Positions 44,135 through 52,078 of a DNA stretch of 64,000 nucleotides are shown one piece after another. The DNA is taken from NCBI GenBank assembly GCA_035524275.1, contig DATKPC010000049.1:21921-85920 (forward strand), given 5' to 3'. The translations under genes and the position numbers were made by a program. Position 1 is the stretch's first letter, and every line of letters begins with the position of its first letter. The notes below the pieces were generated by a model, which was given only the letters and a program-made list of their open reading frames with translations, ran no database searches and was not told where the DNA came from. The stretch is from DATKPC01 sp035524275 (GTDB taxonomy: Bacteria > Pseudomonadota > Gammaproteobacteria > Burkholderiales > Burkholderiaceae_F).

Positions 44135-45469
44135 ATGCCCACCGTCTTGCCCGAACTCGTGTCCTATCTCGAAGGCCTCCCCGAGCCGCATATCCTGTTC
44201 GACCAGCACTACCGCATCGTTGCGGCCAACGCCGCCTATCGACGGCTTTTCAGCCCCCGGGAATCGGTGATCGGGCGCACCTGCTACGAGATTTCTCACC
44301 GCTCCAGCCTGCCCTGCGACCAGGCGGGTGAAAGCTGCCCCTTGGCACGAACCCGCGAATCGAACCAGCGGGAGCGGGTACTGCACCTCCATCACACGCC
44401 CCGCGGCCAGGAATACGTCAATATCGAACTCGTGCCGCTGCGCGATGCGCATGGCGCGCACGCCTACTTCATCGAGAAGGTCGAGCCGCTGCGCGTCGCA
44501 CAGCGCAGGCCGGCCATCGAAGGCCTGATCGGCCAAGCCAAGTCGTTCCGTGCAATGCTCGAGCTCGTCGCGCGTGTCGGAGCGTCCAATGCGAATGTCC
44601 TGCTGCTCGGCGAATCGGGCACCGGCAAGGAACTGGTTGCGCGCGCAGTGCATGAGGCGAGTCCCAGAGCAATCCGGGACCTGGTCGTCGTCGATTGCGC
44701 GAGCCTCCCGGAAAGCCTCTTTGAAAGCGAGCTCTTCGGCCACGAAAAGGGAGCATTCACCGGAGCGAGTGCTGCCAAGGCCGGTCTCGTCGAAGCGGGG
44801 AGTGGCGGCACCCTGTTCCTCGACGAGGTGGGCGATATACCGCTGCTCATGCAGGTGAAACTCCTGCGTTTGCTCGAAAGCGGCACCTATCGCCGCGTCG
44901 GCAGCACGGAGCTGCGCCGCGCCGACGTGCGCATCGTCTGCGCGACCCACCGGGACCTGATCGCCATGGTGGCCGACGGCCGCTTTCGCGAGGACCTCTA
45001 CTACCGGATCGGCACGTTCCCGATTCGCCTCCCGCCGCTGCGCGAGCGCATCGAAGACGTTCCACTGCTCGCGCAGGCACTCCTGGAACGGCTCGCCACG
45101 GGCCGCCGCTTCGGTCTTTCGCGCGACGCCCTTCGACTGCTGCAACACCACCCCTTTCCCGGCAATGTGCGCGAGTTGCGCAACATACTGGAACGCGCCG
45201 CGCTACTCTGCGACGGACCGACGATCGAGCGCACGCATGTCAAGCGCGCGCTGGCCAGCACGCCCGTCCGGACGAACCCATGGTTGACGCCGGCTCGCTC
45301 CGTTGCGCCGGTCCATCTGGCGGCGAGAGCGCGACGCACGGCGGAACTTGCCGCGCTGCATTCCGCGTTGCAGGCGCATCGGGGAGATCGCGCCGAACTC
45401 GCCCGAGCGCTGGGCATCAGCGAGCGGACGCTCTATCGGCGCCTTCGCGAACTTGCAACGGGCGCTTGA
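44135..45469 (+). CDS. PAS-sigma-54-dependent transcriptional activator
   Basis: A 444-residue enhancer-binding protein. The N-terminal PAS domain (1-115) holds cysteines C50, C61 and C68 in CYEISHRSSLPCDQAGESCP, a possible redox, metal or persulfide site. The AAA+ domain has Walker A GESGTGKE (159-166), the sigma-54 contact GAFTGA (206-211), Walker B GGTLFLDEVGD and an arginine finger region. The C-terminus is a Fis-type helix-turn-helix (ELARALGISERTLYRRLREL). ATG at 44135 has GGAGG 9 bp upstream; longer in-frame starts lack one. No receiver domain is present, so the PAS is the sensor. Targets unknown. Confidence 0.92.
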   Translation: MPTVLPELVSYLEGLPEPHILFDQHYRIVAANAAYRRLFSPRESVIGRTCYEISHRSSLPCDQAGESCPLARTRESNQRERVLHLHHTPRGQEYVNIELVPLRDAHGAHAYFIEKVEPLRVAQRRPAIEGLIGQAKSFRAMLELVARVGASNANVLLLGESGTGKELVARAVHEASPRAIRDLVVVDCASLPESLFESELFGHEKGAFTGASAAKAGLVEAGSGGTLFLDEVGDIPLLMQVKLLRLLESGTYRRVGSTELRRADVRIVCATHRDLIAMVADGRFREDLYYRIGTFPIRLPPLRERIEDVPLLAQALLERLATGRRFGLSRDALRLLQHHPFPGNVRELRNILERAALLCDGPTIERTHVKRALASTPVRTNPWLTPARSVAPVHLAARARRTAELAALHSALQAHRGDRAELARALGISERTLYRRLRELATGA

Positions 45470-45540
45470 TGCGCACGAGCCACGTGGCGTATTGCACGGG
45501 CATCCGCGTGCGGCCATGCGCGATTCCGTGATCACGCGGA

Positions 45541-45554
45541 TTGATGCAGATCAC
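45541..45554. promoter_or_regulatory. FNR/ANR-like box
   Basis: TTGATGCAGATCAC matches TTGAT-N4-ATCAA at 9 of 10 positions. It lies 68 bp before the DUF2892 start, a distance usual for activation by FNR-family regulators under low oxygen. Confidence 0.55.
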
Positions 45555-45622
45555 GTCACCGCGGGACGGCAGGGGCTGTAGTTCCCTTGGTCCATGCATC
45601 CTGACGAGGGCGTGTTGTCGCC

Positions 45623-45820
45623 ATGAAAGTGAATGAAGGTTCTTTCGATCGCACCCTGCGCATCGTGGTTGGACTCGCTTTGATCTGTTTGACGCTCTAT
45701 GGCGTCATCGGCGCCTGGCGATGGATCGGCGTCGTACCTCTGTTGACCGGCGCGATCGGCGTTTGCCCGCTCTACAGCGTCCTGGGATTGAACACCTGCG
45801 CGCTGAAGAAATCCGCCTGA
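45623..45820 (+). CDS. DUF2892 (YgaP-type) membrane protein
   Basis: A 65-residue protein with two hydrophobic helices. MKVNEGSFDRTLRIVVG and VPLLTGAIGVCPLYSVLGL are the family marks, including the conserved GxCPLY and a final NTC. In YgaP this module follows a rhodanese domain; stand-alone copies occur widely next to sulfur genes. Role unknown, likely in membrane handling of sulfur or thiols (inference). It converges with the sqr operon. Confidence 0.8.
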   Translation: MKVNEGSFDRTLRIVVGLALICLTLYGVIGAWRWIGVVPLLTGAIGVCPLYSVLGLNTCALKKSA

Positions 45821-45875
45821 ACTAGGCTTCGACAGCAACCACCGGCCGGCCTCGGATGCCCGGTGACTGTCATCC

Positions 45876-46106
45876 TCAATAATCGTCGCCGATCAACGGT
45901 TCAGGCGCCGGCGATTGCGACAGCAGTTCCTCGGCCGCCAGCCGATTATCGGCGAAGATCATGCGACTGCGCCCAACCTCCGGATCCGCGGCGGCGCGCA
46001 AAGCCTTCACCCTCGCCGACGCCTCTGGATAGGCGGCATATTCGCCGATCCACTCGAGGCGGCGAATCGCGCCGAGATCGATGACGCGGTAGACGTAGTA
46101 GGGCAT
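45876..46106 (-). CDS. Small conserved hypothetical protein (76 aa)
   Basis: The frame from ATG 46106 gives MPYYVYRVIDLGAIRRLEW and ends with SRMIFADNRLAAEELLSQ. I recall similar short MFADNELxAE-type proteins in sulfur oxidisers but cannot assign a function. It is the last gene of the minus-strand sqr operon, 14 bp after the preceding gene. A much longer frame upstream overlaps that gene and is rejected. Confidence 0.6.
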   Translation of the reverse strand: MPYYVYRVIDLGAIRRLEWIGEYAAYPEASARVKALRAAADPEVGRSRMIFADNRLAAEELLSQSPAPEPLIGDDY

Positions 46107-46120
46107 CCGATCGAATCGCG

Positions 46121-46576
46121 TCAGCGCTTCGGCGCTCGACCGATCAGCGAAACCGGAAAGACGACATCCGGAACCGCGGCGGGCACGGGCATGCTCAGAT
46201 AATTTGGCATCTGCGGCGCGACAACCTTTGCCGCGTGCATCAGCTTGGCAATCAGCACCTGCATCTGGTCCGACAACCACTCGTCCCGCCACGAAGTCGC
46301 CAGGAACCTAAGGCTGCGCACCTGCTCCGGAATATCGTGCGCCGCCAGGACTTCATGGCCGGCGATCGCCGCAGAGAAGAACGGCCCGGCGATGAAGCGG
46401 ATCCGCAAGGCACCGCCGCCATCGGCATCCAGGATGAAGATTCGCGCGCCCTCGGCCGCCTCGCCATCGTCGCCGAACACCGGTATCGCCGCGAATGCGG
46501 CACCCCCCTCGTCGAGCACCAGCTGCGCGGCCTGATCGAAGTCCAGACGCTCAGTTTCCACCGGCAATTCCGACAT
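46121..46576 (-). CDS. Hypothetical protein (151 aa)
   Basis: From ATG 46576 (AGGGA upstream) the protein starts MSELPVETERLDFDQAAQL. It has no membrane segment and no motif I recognise; it is acidic in the first half and ends hydrophobic (VPDVVFPVSLIGR). It overlaps the 3' end of the TauD-like gene by 26 bp, which supports co-translation. An ATG at 46597 is an alternative without ribosome site. Confidence 0.6.
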   Translation of the reverse strand: MSELPVETERLDFDQAAQLVLDEGGAAFAAIPVFGDDGEAAEGARIFILDADGGGALRIRFIAGPFFSAAIAGHEVLAAHDIPEQVRSLRFLATSWRDEWLSDQMQVLIAKLMHAAKVVAPQMPNYLSMPVPAAVPDVVFPVSLIGRAPKR

Positions 46577-47534
46577 CACCCGTCCCTTTTTCGACATGGC
46601 GGCCGTTCGCGGTACACCGCACCGCCGGCGCATCAAGGTAGCGTGCCCTGAGAATGAGTCGAGGCTTGGCCGGATCGTCGTCGAATCCCGATCGATTGTG
46701 CAATATATTGTTCGCGATCAATCCCATGCCAGGGCTCAAACGGACGCGGAATAGCCCAGGCCCACGCTGCGCGAGCAGGCGTTCTATGACGGCGGCGGCC
46801 GCATCCGTATCCGCGTCGTTTCTCCACTGGACGCTCCGCGTGCGCGCGGTGTAGCGCATCTGCAGCGCGCCGCTGTCGCCGTCGACAAAGAAGACGGGGC
46901 CGGTTTGTGCCGGTCGCGCGACGCCGTGCTCATCCACGCGCTCGGGTATCGTCAGCGCATCGGCCGCCATCAGTGCGCGGATTGCCGCCGGGCTTTCGTC
47001 GCGTATGCGAATGTAGGCGACTTCGTGGTCGAGAAATGCATTCTCGCCACCGCTGAGCGCATCCTGGACGCAATGCAGGACGAGACCGCGGATGCGCCGT
47101 CGCGGCGGGTTGTAGTAGCCGTCCGTGTGCCAGCTCAATGGCCGGTTCGTGTAGGGGATGTAGTCCCCCCGCCCTCCGCCTCCGCCGACGCAGATTCGCG
47201 ATACGCCGTCATCGGTGGCGAGCCAGTTCCGGTCCAACTGTTGCATCCCAAACTGCTCCGCCAGCCGCCGCGCGACGCGCGCGCTCGTGCCGACCGGCCC
47301 CCGGTAGATCGCGATGCCCGCGCAACGGATGCGGTGCGCCATGGCATCGCGCTCGGCCGCCGAGAGCGCCAATGGGTCGCGCACCTCGACGACGAGGTCA
47401 TCAGCGCAGGTCGGCAAATTGCGCAACTTCCGGTCGCGCCAGTGACGATAGGCGAAGTCATCGCCGAGACAGAATGGCCCATGCAGCGGAGCGGCGTCCA
47501 AGCGCGCTTTGCCGTCGACAAACGGGGCGCTCAT
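46551..47534 (-). CDS. TauD/TfdA-family Fe(II)/2-oxoglutarate dioxygenase
   Basis: A 327-residue dioxygenase. The iron ligands are visible as H136 and D138 in LSWHTDGYYN and H279 in NILHNRSGF, with the 2-oxoglutarate arginine probably in PRLILRARY (292-298). TauD itself releases sulfite from taurine; the substrate here is unknown. It overlaps the upstream gene by 4 bp and lies in the sqr operon, suggesting a sulfur-containing substrate or a modification linked to sulfide (inference). It needs oxygen, an odd companion for anaerobic phototrophy. Confidence 0.85.
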   Translation of the reverse strand: MSAPFVDGKARLDAAPLHGPFCLGDDFAYRHWRDRKLRNLPTCADDLVVEVRDPLALSAAERDAMAHRIRCAGIAIYRGPVGTSARVARRLAEQFGMQQLDRNWLATDDGVSRICVGGGGGRGDYIPYTNRPLSWHTDGYYNPPRRRIRGLVLHCVQDALSGGENAFLDHEVAYIRIRDESPAAIRALMAADALTIPERVDEHGVARPAQTGPVFFVDGDSGALQMRYTARTRSVQWRNDADTDAAAAVIERLLAQRGPGLFRVRLSPGMGLIANNILHNRSGFDDDPAKPRLILRARYLDAPAVRCTANGRHVEKGTGDVGIAGGN

Positions 47535-48139
47535 TCGCCACTTACGCTCGGTCGACGACGAGCGGCGCGCGGCTCTTCGCCAAGAAGGTCACGGAAGCTC
47601 TTGCAGATCGCTTCCACGGCTTGCGGCGCCTCGATTTCCATGACCTGCTCGTGCACCCAAAGGGTGTCGCGCGGTCCCACGACGCACGCCAGTTGGGACG
47701 CCAGATAGCGCAGGCAGCCGTATTCGACGCCGTCCTGGAACTCGAAATCCCCGTAGTCGACCAGCCTGAGATTCAGCAGATCGATGAACCCGGCCTTCAC
47801 GGCCCCCGGCCCCTGCGACTGCCATGGGCCAAGAAGCTCGTCCCGGTTGTCCGCGTAGATCTCGCCGATGCGATTCGCCAGGGCGGACGTGAACTCGATC
47901 CGGACCTCCGGCCCGAAGCGTTTCCACGCCATGCCATCGGCGATATGCGCGAGGAAGATCAGCCACTCCGCGACGAAGTCGAAATATCTGGTACCCGTCT
48001 CGATCTCGAAGTCGGCGCGCCGCATGTTCCGGAGCGCCTGCTGCGCGACGCGCCAGGTGATGAACGCCATCGCACCGGCGATCTCCCGCGGAGTCTTGGG
48101 CCGCTCGTTCCTGAACCAGTGGCTTCGGACGCGCATCAT
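47531..48139 (-). CDS. Hypothetical protein (202 aa)
   Basis: The protein starts MMRVRSHWFRNERPKTPRE and is helical in outlook, without membrane segments. Conserved-looking stretches are FDFVAEWLIFLAHIADGMAW and DTLWVHEQVMEIEAPQ. I do not recognise a family. It is translationally coupled (ATGA) to the TauD-like gene and 27 bp after the Cas6-like gene, so it probably works with them. Confidence 0.7.
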   Translation of the reverse strand: MMRVRSHWFRNERPKTPREIAGAMAFITWRVAQQALRNMRRADFEIETGTRYFDFVAEWLIFLAHIADGMAWKRFGPEVRIEFTSALANRIGEIYADNRDELLGPWQSQGPGAVKAGFIDLLNLRLVDYGDFEFQDGVEYGCLRYLASQLACVVGPRDTLWVHEQVMEIEAPQAVEAICKSFRDLLGEEPRAARRRPSVSGE

Positions 48140-48166
48140 GGCCGGTGTCGACGCACCTGGTTCATT

Positions 48167-48790
48167 TCATTCCAGGCCGCAAATGGCCTTGTGTTCGACG
48201 AAGACACCGCAACCGAGATGCCGCTGGCCGCCGAGCCCACGCGCCTGCACCAGCAAGGACACCGCCGGACTGCATTCGTGCAAGGCCACCGCAAAACCTC
48301 GAACCGATCGATCGCCGGCGCGCAATTCGCGACGCCGGCCGCAGATGTGCCGACAGGCACAGCCGATGGAGTGCAATTCCTCGTCGAGCGCGGCGACGAA
48401 ATCGGTCTCGCGTTCAGTGTCGTTCGTGACGAAATCCGCATAGAGTGTCGATGCCACGCGCAGCGGCCGCGCGCGCGCGCCGCCGATATCTATCGGATCT
48501 TCGCCGAGTTCCAGCCGCCGACCTTCGAGAAGACGGGTTTCGCTGGCACGGCACTCCGGCACGCGCAGCGTCAGATTCGCCCGCCCGCCGAGCAGTGCAA
48601 CCCCGTCGCGGACGCCGCCCGTGCGCAGGCCCAGCACGCCCACGAACGGTTCGCCGTCGATCCACGGGAGCGATTCACGCAGCGTCAGCCAGAGTGCCCA
48701 GCGGTAGTCGGCCGCAATTCGCGAGCCTTGCACGTCGAAGACGAGATCGATCATCGATGCCATGGGATGGCCGCTCATCGATGGGTTCAC
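48167..48790 (-). CDS. Cas6/Cmx6-like protein without CRISPR context
   Basis: A 207-residue protein resembling the Cas6/Cmx6 branch of RAMP endoribonucleases: IDLVFDVQGSRIAADY at the start, GVLGLRTGG, STLYADFV in the middle, and the glycine-rich loop GLGGQRHLGCGVF (185-197) near the C-terminus. At the position where I expect a catalytic His (ADHGY in typical Cmx6) it has ADYRW, so RNA cleavage may be lost or moved. No CRISPR repeats or other cas genes are in the window. It overlaps the preceding small gene by 4 bp (ATGA) within the sqr operon. Confidence 0.75.
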   Translation of the reverse strand: MNPSMSGHPMASMIDLVFDVQGSRIAADYRWALWLTLRESLPWIDGEPFVGVLGLRTGGVRDGVALLGGRANLTLRVPECRASETRLLEGRRLELGEDPIDIGGARARPLRVASTLYADFVTNDTERETDFVAALDEELHSIGCACRHICGRRRELRAGDRSVRGFAVALHECSPAVSLLVQARGLGGQRHLGCGVFVEHKAICGLE

Positions 48791-49044
48791 GACCGCGCTG
48801 CTGCCAGTTCACCTTCCGCCCACGCGCCCATTGCACGCGCCAGGTCGCGCACCGTGGCGGCATCCAGATCGATGACGGTGAAACGCCGGCCCTCCCGGAT
48901 CCGCAGACGCATCAACCGTGCCCCTCCACCGCGAAATGCGAGTTGCTGCAATTGGAACTCCTGCGCGCCCCATGGCACCGTGAAATGGGCGATCGGCGTG
49001 GCCTCGAACGACCCGCCCGGACTCGCTTCCGCCGGTTCCGCCAC
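48787..49044 (-). CDS. Small hypothetical protein (85 aa) after sqr
   Basis: Translation from GTG 49044 gives VAEPAEASPGGSFEATPI, then VPWGAQEFQLQQLAFRGGG and a C-terminal helix ATVRDLARAMGAWAEGEL. It begins 11 bp after the sqr stop and is coupled to the Cas6-like gene. No known motif. The start is uncertain because no clear ribosome site is present. Confidence 0.55.
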   Translation of the reverse strand: MAEPAEASPGGSFEATPIAHFTVPWGAQEFQLQQLAFRGGGARLMRLRIREGRRFTVIDLDAATVRDLARAMGAWAEGELAAARS

Positions 49045-49055
49045 GTGAGCGCCGC

Positions 49056-50327
49056 TCAGGCTTTCAGCTTCATGATCCCGAGCGCCTTGAGCACCATCTT
49101 CTCGAAGTAGGGTTCCGAAGTCCCGGCACGCATCTTGCGCAGGAAATACCGCTCGAACGCGATCTTCGAAAGATGCACCCACTTTCCCTCGCTGAACCAG
49201 TTGACGTTGCGCGGGGGCATCTGCGGCAGCGCGACGAAGGCCACCCCTTTGTCGCCGAAATCGGCCAAGCAGACGGCATTCCAGGTCGCGCGCTTCGTCG
49301 GCTCGACACCGTCGAGCGCGGCACGGATGTTGTGAGCCACTGCGGTGACCATCGACTCGATCATGTAGCCCGTTTTCGGAGCCCCCACGGGAAGCGGTGT
49401 CGCCTCGATCGGTGGAATCGCCACGCAAACGCCAACTGAGTAGATATTTCGGAACTTCGGATTGCGCTGGAACTCGTCGATCAGGATGAAGCCGCGCGGG
49501 TTCGTCAGTCCCTCGATGCCGAATACGGCGTCGACGCCCTTGAAGGCAGGAAGCATCATCGAATACTTGAACGGCAACTCGTGCTCCTTCTTGGGCTTGC
49601 CGTCGTCGTCGTGCTCGGTCACGAACATCTTGCCGGCCTCGACCTTGGTCGTCTTGGCGTTGCAGATCCAGCGGATGTGCCTTTCGCGCATTGCCGATTC
49701 AAGCAGCGTCTTCGAGTCGCCGACGCCACCCAGACCCAGATGACCGATATAGGGTTCCGCCGTGACGAACGTCATCGGCACCTTGTCGCGGATCTTGCGG
49801 CGTCGCAGGTCGGTATCCATGATCATCGCGAACTCGTAGGCGGGTCCGTAGCAGGATGCACCCTGGACCGCACCAGCGATGATCGGTCCGGGACTCTTGA
49901 CGAACTCCTGCCACGCCTTCTCGGCGCCGACCGCGTGATCCACGTGGCAGACCGATTGCGTGTAACCCTGCGGCCCCAGGCCCGGCACCTCGTCGAATGC
50001 GAGCTTCGGGCCGGTCGCGACAACCAGGTAGTCGTAGGTCAGGTTCGAGCCGTCACCAAGTTCGACCCGATTCTCGGCCGGATGCACGCGCCGGGCGCCG
50101 GCCGGCGAGAACTCGATCTTGCGTTTCTTGAGTATCTCGGCAAGGTCGACCTCGATGTCATTGCGCTCGCGCCAGCGCACTGCGACCCATGGATTGCTCG
50201 GAACGAAATGGAATTTCGGGCCATTGTTGACAACGGTAACGCGGTCGTCCGGTCGCGCCAGGTCGCGCATTTCGAATGCCATGGGCAGGCCGCCGATTCC
50301 GGCGCCGATGATCACGATGTGGGCCAC
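49056..50327 (-). CDS. sqr: Sulfide:quinone oxidoreductase
   Basis: A 423-residue flavoprotein oxidising sulfide and reducing membrane quinone. The FAD motif HIVIIGAGIGGLPMAFEMR is at the N-terminus, then FHFVPSNPWVAVRWR, a Cys in QGASCYGPAYEFA and another in NIYSVGVCVAIPPIE. The sequence style points to the SqrD (type IV) branch, but the type cannot be fixed by eye. GTG at 50327 is chosen: it gives the family N-terminus and has GGAGA upstream. It is divergent from dsrA and heads the minus-strand operon. Confidence 0.9.
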   Translation of the reverse strand: MAHIVIIGAGIGGLPMAFEMRDLARPDDRVTVVNNGPKFHFVPSNPWVAVRWRERNDIEVDLAEILKKRKIEFSPAGARRVHPAENRVELGDGSNLTYDYLVVATGPKLAFDEVPGLGPQGYTQSVCHVDHAVGAEKAWQEFVKSPGPIIAGAVQGASCYGPAYEFAMIMDTDLRRRKIRDKVPMTFVTAEPYIGHLGLGGVGDSKTLLESAMRERHIRWICNAKTTKVEAGKMFVTEHDDDGKPKKEHELPFKYSMMLPAFKGVDAVFGIEGLTNPRGFILIDEFQRNPKFRNIYSVGVCVAIPPIEATPLPVGAPKTGYMIESMVTAVAHNIRAALDGVEPTKRATWNAVCLADFGDKGVAFVALPQMPPRNVNWFSEGKWVHLSKIAFERYFLRKMRAGTSEPYFEKMVLKALGIMKLKA

Positions 50328-50736
50328 GATTCCGTCTCCGTCAGCATTGAGTCGCCGCGTCGCCCGCACCGCGCCTGGACTCCGAGCGCATAGGCGGCGG
50401 AACACCGCACCATGGGCCGCGGTCAGGTACGAGCGCGCGTCTCCGCCATGTCGAGCATTCCCATTGGGCGCGTCGCCTTCCCTGGCGTCTATTCCCGCGC
50501 CGGGTGATCGATGCCGTACGCCTTCCGGGTAGTTCCGCGATGCCCTGAAGGGCTTACCGAGGCTCATCACCAGGAGTAATGGCCGCTATGGGCGACGCCG
50601 CTTACGCTTCTTCACGCAGCGGCATTCGCGGTGTCGATGACGATGACCGCGCAGTTCGACCGGCTGTGCACGCGACAGCAGACCGGTGCGCCGATGTCGA
50701 AGCGCGCCCAGGCGGGACCTCGAAGGAGACGAGACA
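50328..50736. other. 409-bp divergent intergenic region sqr/dsrA
   Basis: This region must hold the promoters of both sulfur operons. A perfect GCCCT-GA-AGGGC inverted repeat lies at 50542-50553. No convincing -35/-10 pair, FNR box or PpsR-type box was found. A 75-codon frame starting at 50579 runs into dsrA in another phase and is not accepted as a gene. Confidence 0.6.
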
Positions 50737-52065
50737 ATGGCCAAGCCTCAACATCCGACGCCGATGCTCGACGAACTCGAGAGCGGGCCCTGGCCGAGCT
50801 TCGTGACCGGACTGAAGCGCCTCGCCAACGACAAGGACTACGTCGTCGATGTGCTCGGTCAGCTCGAGACGTCGTACCGGACACGCAAGGGATACTGGAA
50901 AGGCGGCACCGTCGGCGTCTTTGGCTACGGCGGCGGCGTCATTCCGCGCTTCACGGAGCTCAAGGACGCGAACGACCAGCCGGTTTTCAAGGACGCCGCG
51001 GAGTTTCACACCCTGCGCGTGATGCCACCTCCCGGAATGCACTATACGACCGAGGTCCTGCGCAAGCTGTGCGACGCCTGGGAGCGCCACGGCTCCGGAC
51101 TGATCGCGTTTCACGGTCAGTCCGGCGACATCATGTTCCAGGGCGCGACGAGCGCCAATGTGCAGAAGGCGTTCGACGAGATCAACGAACTCGGTTTCGA
51201 CCTGGGCGGCGCGGGACCTGCGGTGCGCACGTCGATGTCCTGCGTCGGCGCGGCACGCTGCGAGCAATCGTGCTACGACGAGGCCCGAGCCCACCGCGCA
51301 GTGATCAACAGCTTCCTCGACGACATCCATCGCCCGTCGCTGCCGTACAAGTTCAAGTTCAAGTTCTCCGGTTGCCCGAACGACTGCATGAACTCGATCC
51401 AGCGCGCCGACATGGCCGTCATCGGCACCTGGCGAGACAATATTCGCGCCGACGAACCATTGGTCCGGAAGTGGTTCGCGCGCCACGGCATCGGCGAACT
51501 CGTCAACGACGTCGTTGCGCGCTGCCCGACCAAGGCGATACGGATCGTCCCGGTTGCCGGGATGGGATCCGCCGCGAACCTGACGACGGTCAAGCTCGAC
51601 GATGCCCAGGCACTGCAGATCGACAATCACGACTGCGTCCGCTGCATGCACTGCATCAACGTGATCACCGGCGGCTTGGCGCCGGGACAGGACAAGGGCG
51701 CGACGATCCTCGTCGGCGGCAAGCGCACGCTGAAGATCGGCGACATGATGGGCACCGTCGTGGTCCCGTTCATCAAGCTCGCGACCGACGAGGACCGCGA
51801 AAAGCTCGTCGAACTGGGGCAGAAGATCATTGACTTCTTCGCCGACAACGCGCTCGAGCACGAACGCACCGGCGAGATGATCGAACGGATCGGCCTGGTC
51901 AACTTTCTCGATGCACTCGGTCTGGAAGTCGATCCGAGCATGGTGGCCTGCCCGCGCACCAACCCCTACGTGCGGATGGACGGTTGGGACGACGAGGTCG
52001 CCCGGCTGGAAGCCGCCAAGACAGCGAAAGCCACCGGCTCGACCGCACCCGACGCATCGGCGTGA
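50737..52065 (+). CDS. dsrA: Reverse dissimilatory sulfite reductase alpha subunit
   Basis: A 442-residue siroheme protein that with DsrB oxidises sulfane sulfur bound to DsrC to sulfite. Siroheme/[4Fe-4S] cysteines appear in SMSCVGAARCEQSCYDE and KFSGCPNDCMNS; an inserted ferredoxin domain has HDCVRCMHCINV. The ATG has AAGGAGA 8 bp upstream; an in-frame extension before it lacks support. First gene of the dsr operon. The presence of dsrE, F, H and L with it marks the oxidative form. Confidence 0.96.
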   Translation: MAKPQHPTPMLDELESGPWPSFVTGLKRLANDKDYVVDVLGQLETSYRTRKGYWKGGTVGVFGYGGGVIPRFTELKDANDQPVFKDAAEFHTLRVMPPPGMHYTTEVLRKLCDAWERHGSGLIAFHGQSGDIMFQGATSANVQKAFDEINELGFDLGGAGPAVRTSMSCVGAARCEQSCYDEARAHRAVINSFLDDIHRPSLPYKFKFKFSGCPNDCMNSIQRADMAVIGTWRDNIRADEPLVRKWFARHGIGELVNDVVARCPTKAIRIVPVAGMGSAANLTTVKLDDAQALQIDNHDCVRCMHCINVITGGLAPGQDKGATILVGGKRTLKIGDMMGTVVVPFIKLATDEDREKLVELGQKIIDFFADNALEHERTGEMIERIGLVNFLDALGLEVDPSMVACPRTNPYVRMDGWDDEVARLEAAKTAKATGSTAPDASA

Positions 52066-52078
52066 ACGGAGGACGACG

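Noticed and set aside
45470..50736. A CRISPR array near the Cas6-like gene
   Set aside because: No regularly spaced direct repeats are present in the gaps; the region is fully occupied by coupled genes.
50579..50806. A 75-codon frame before dsrA with GGAG near its ATG
   Set aside because: It runs into dsrA out of phase, has no family resemblance, and its composition is that of non-coding sequence here.
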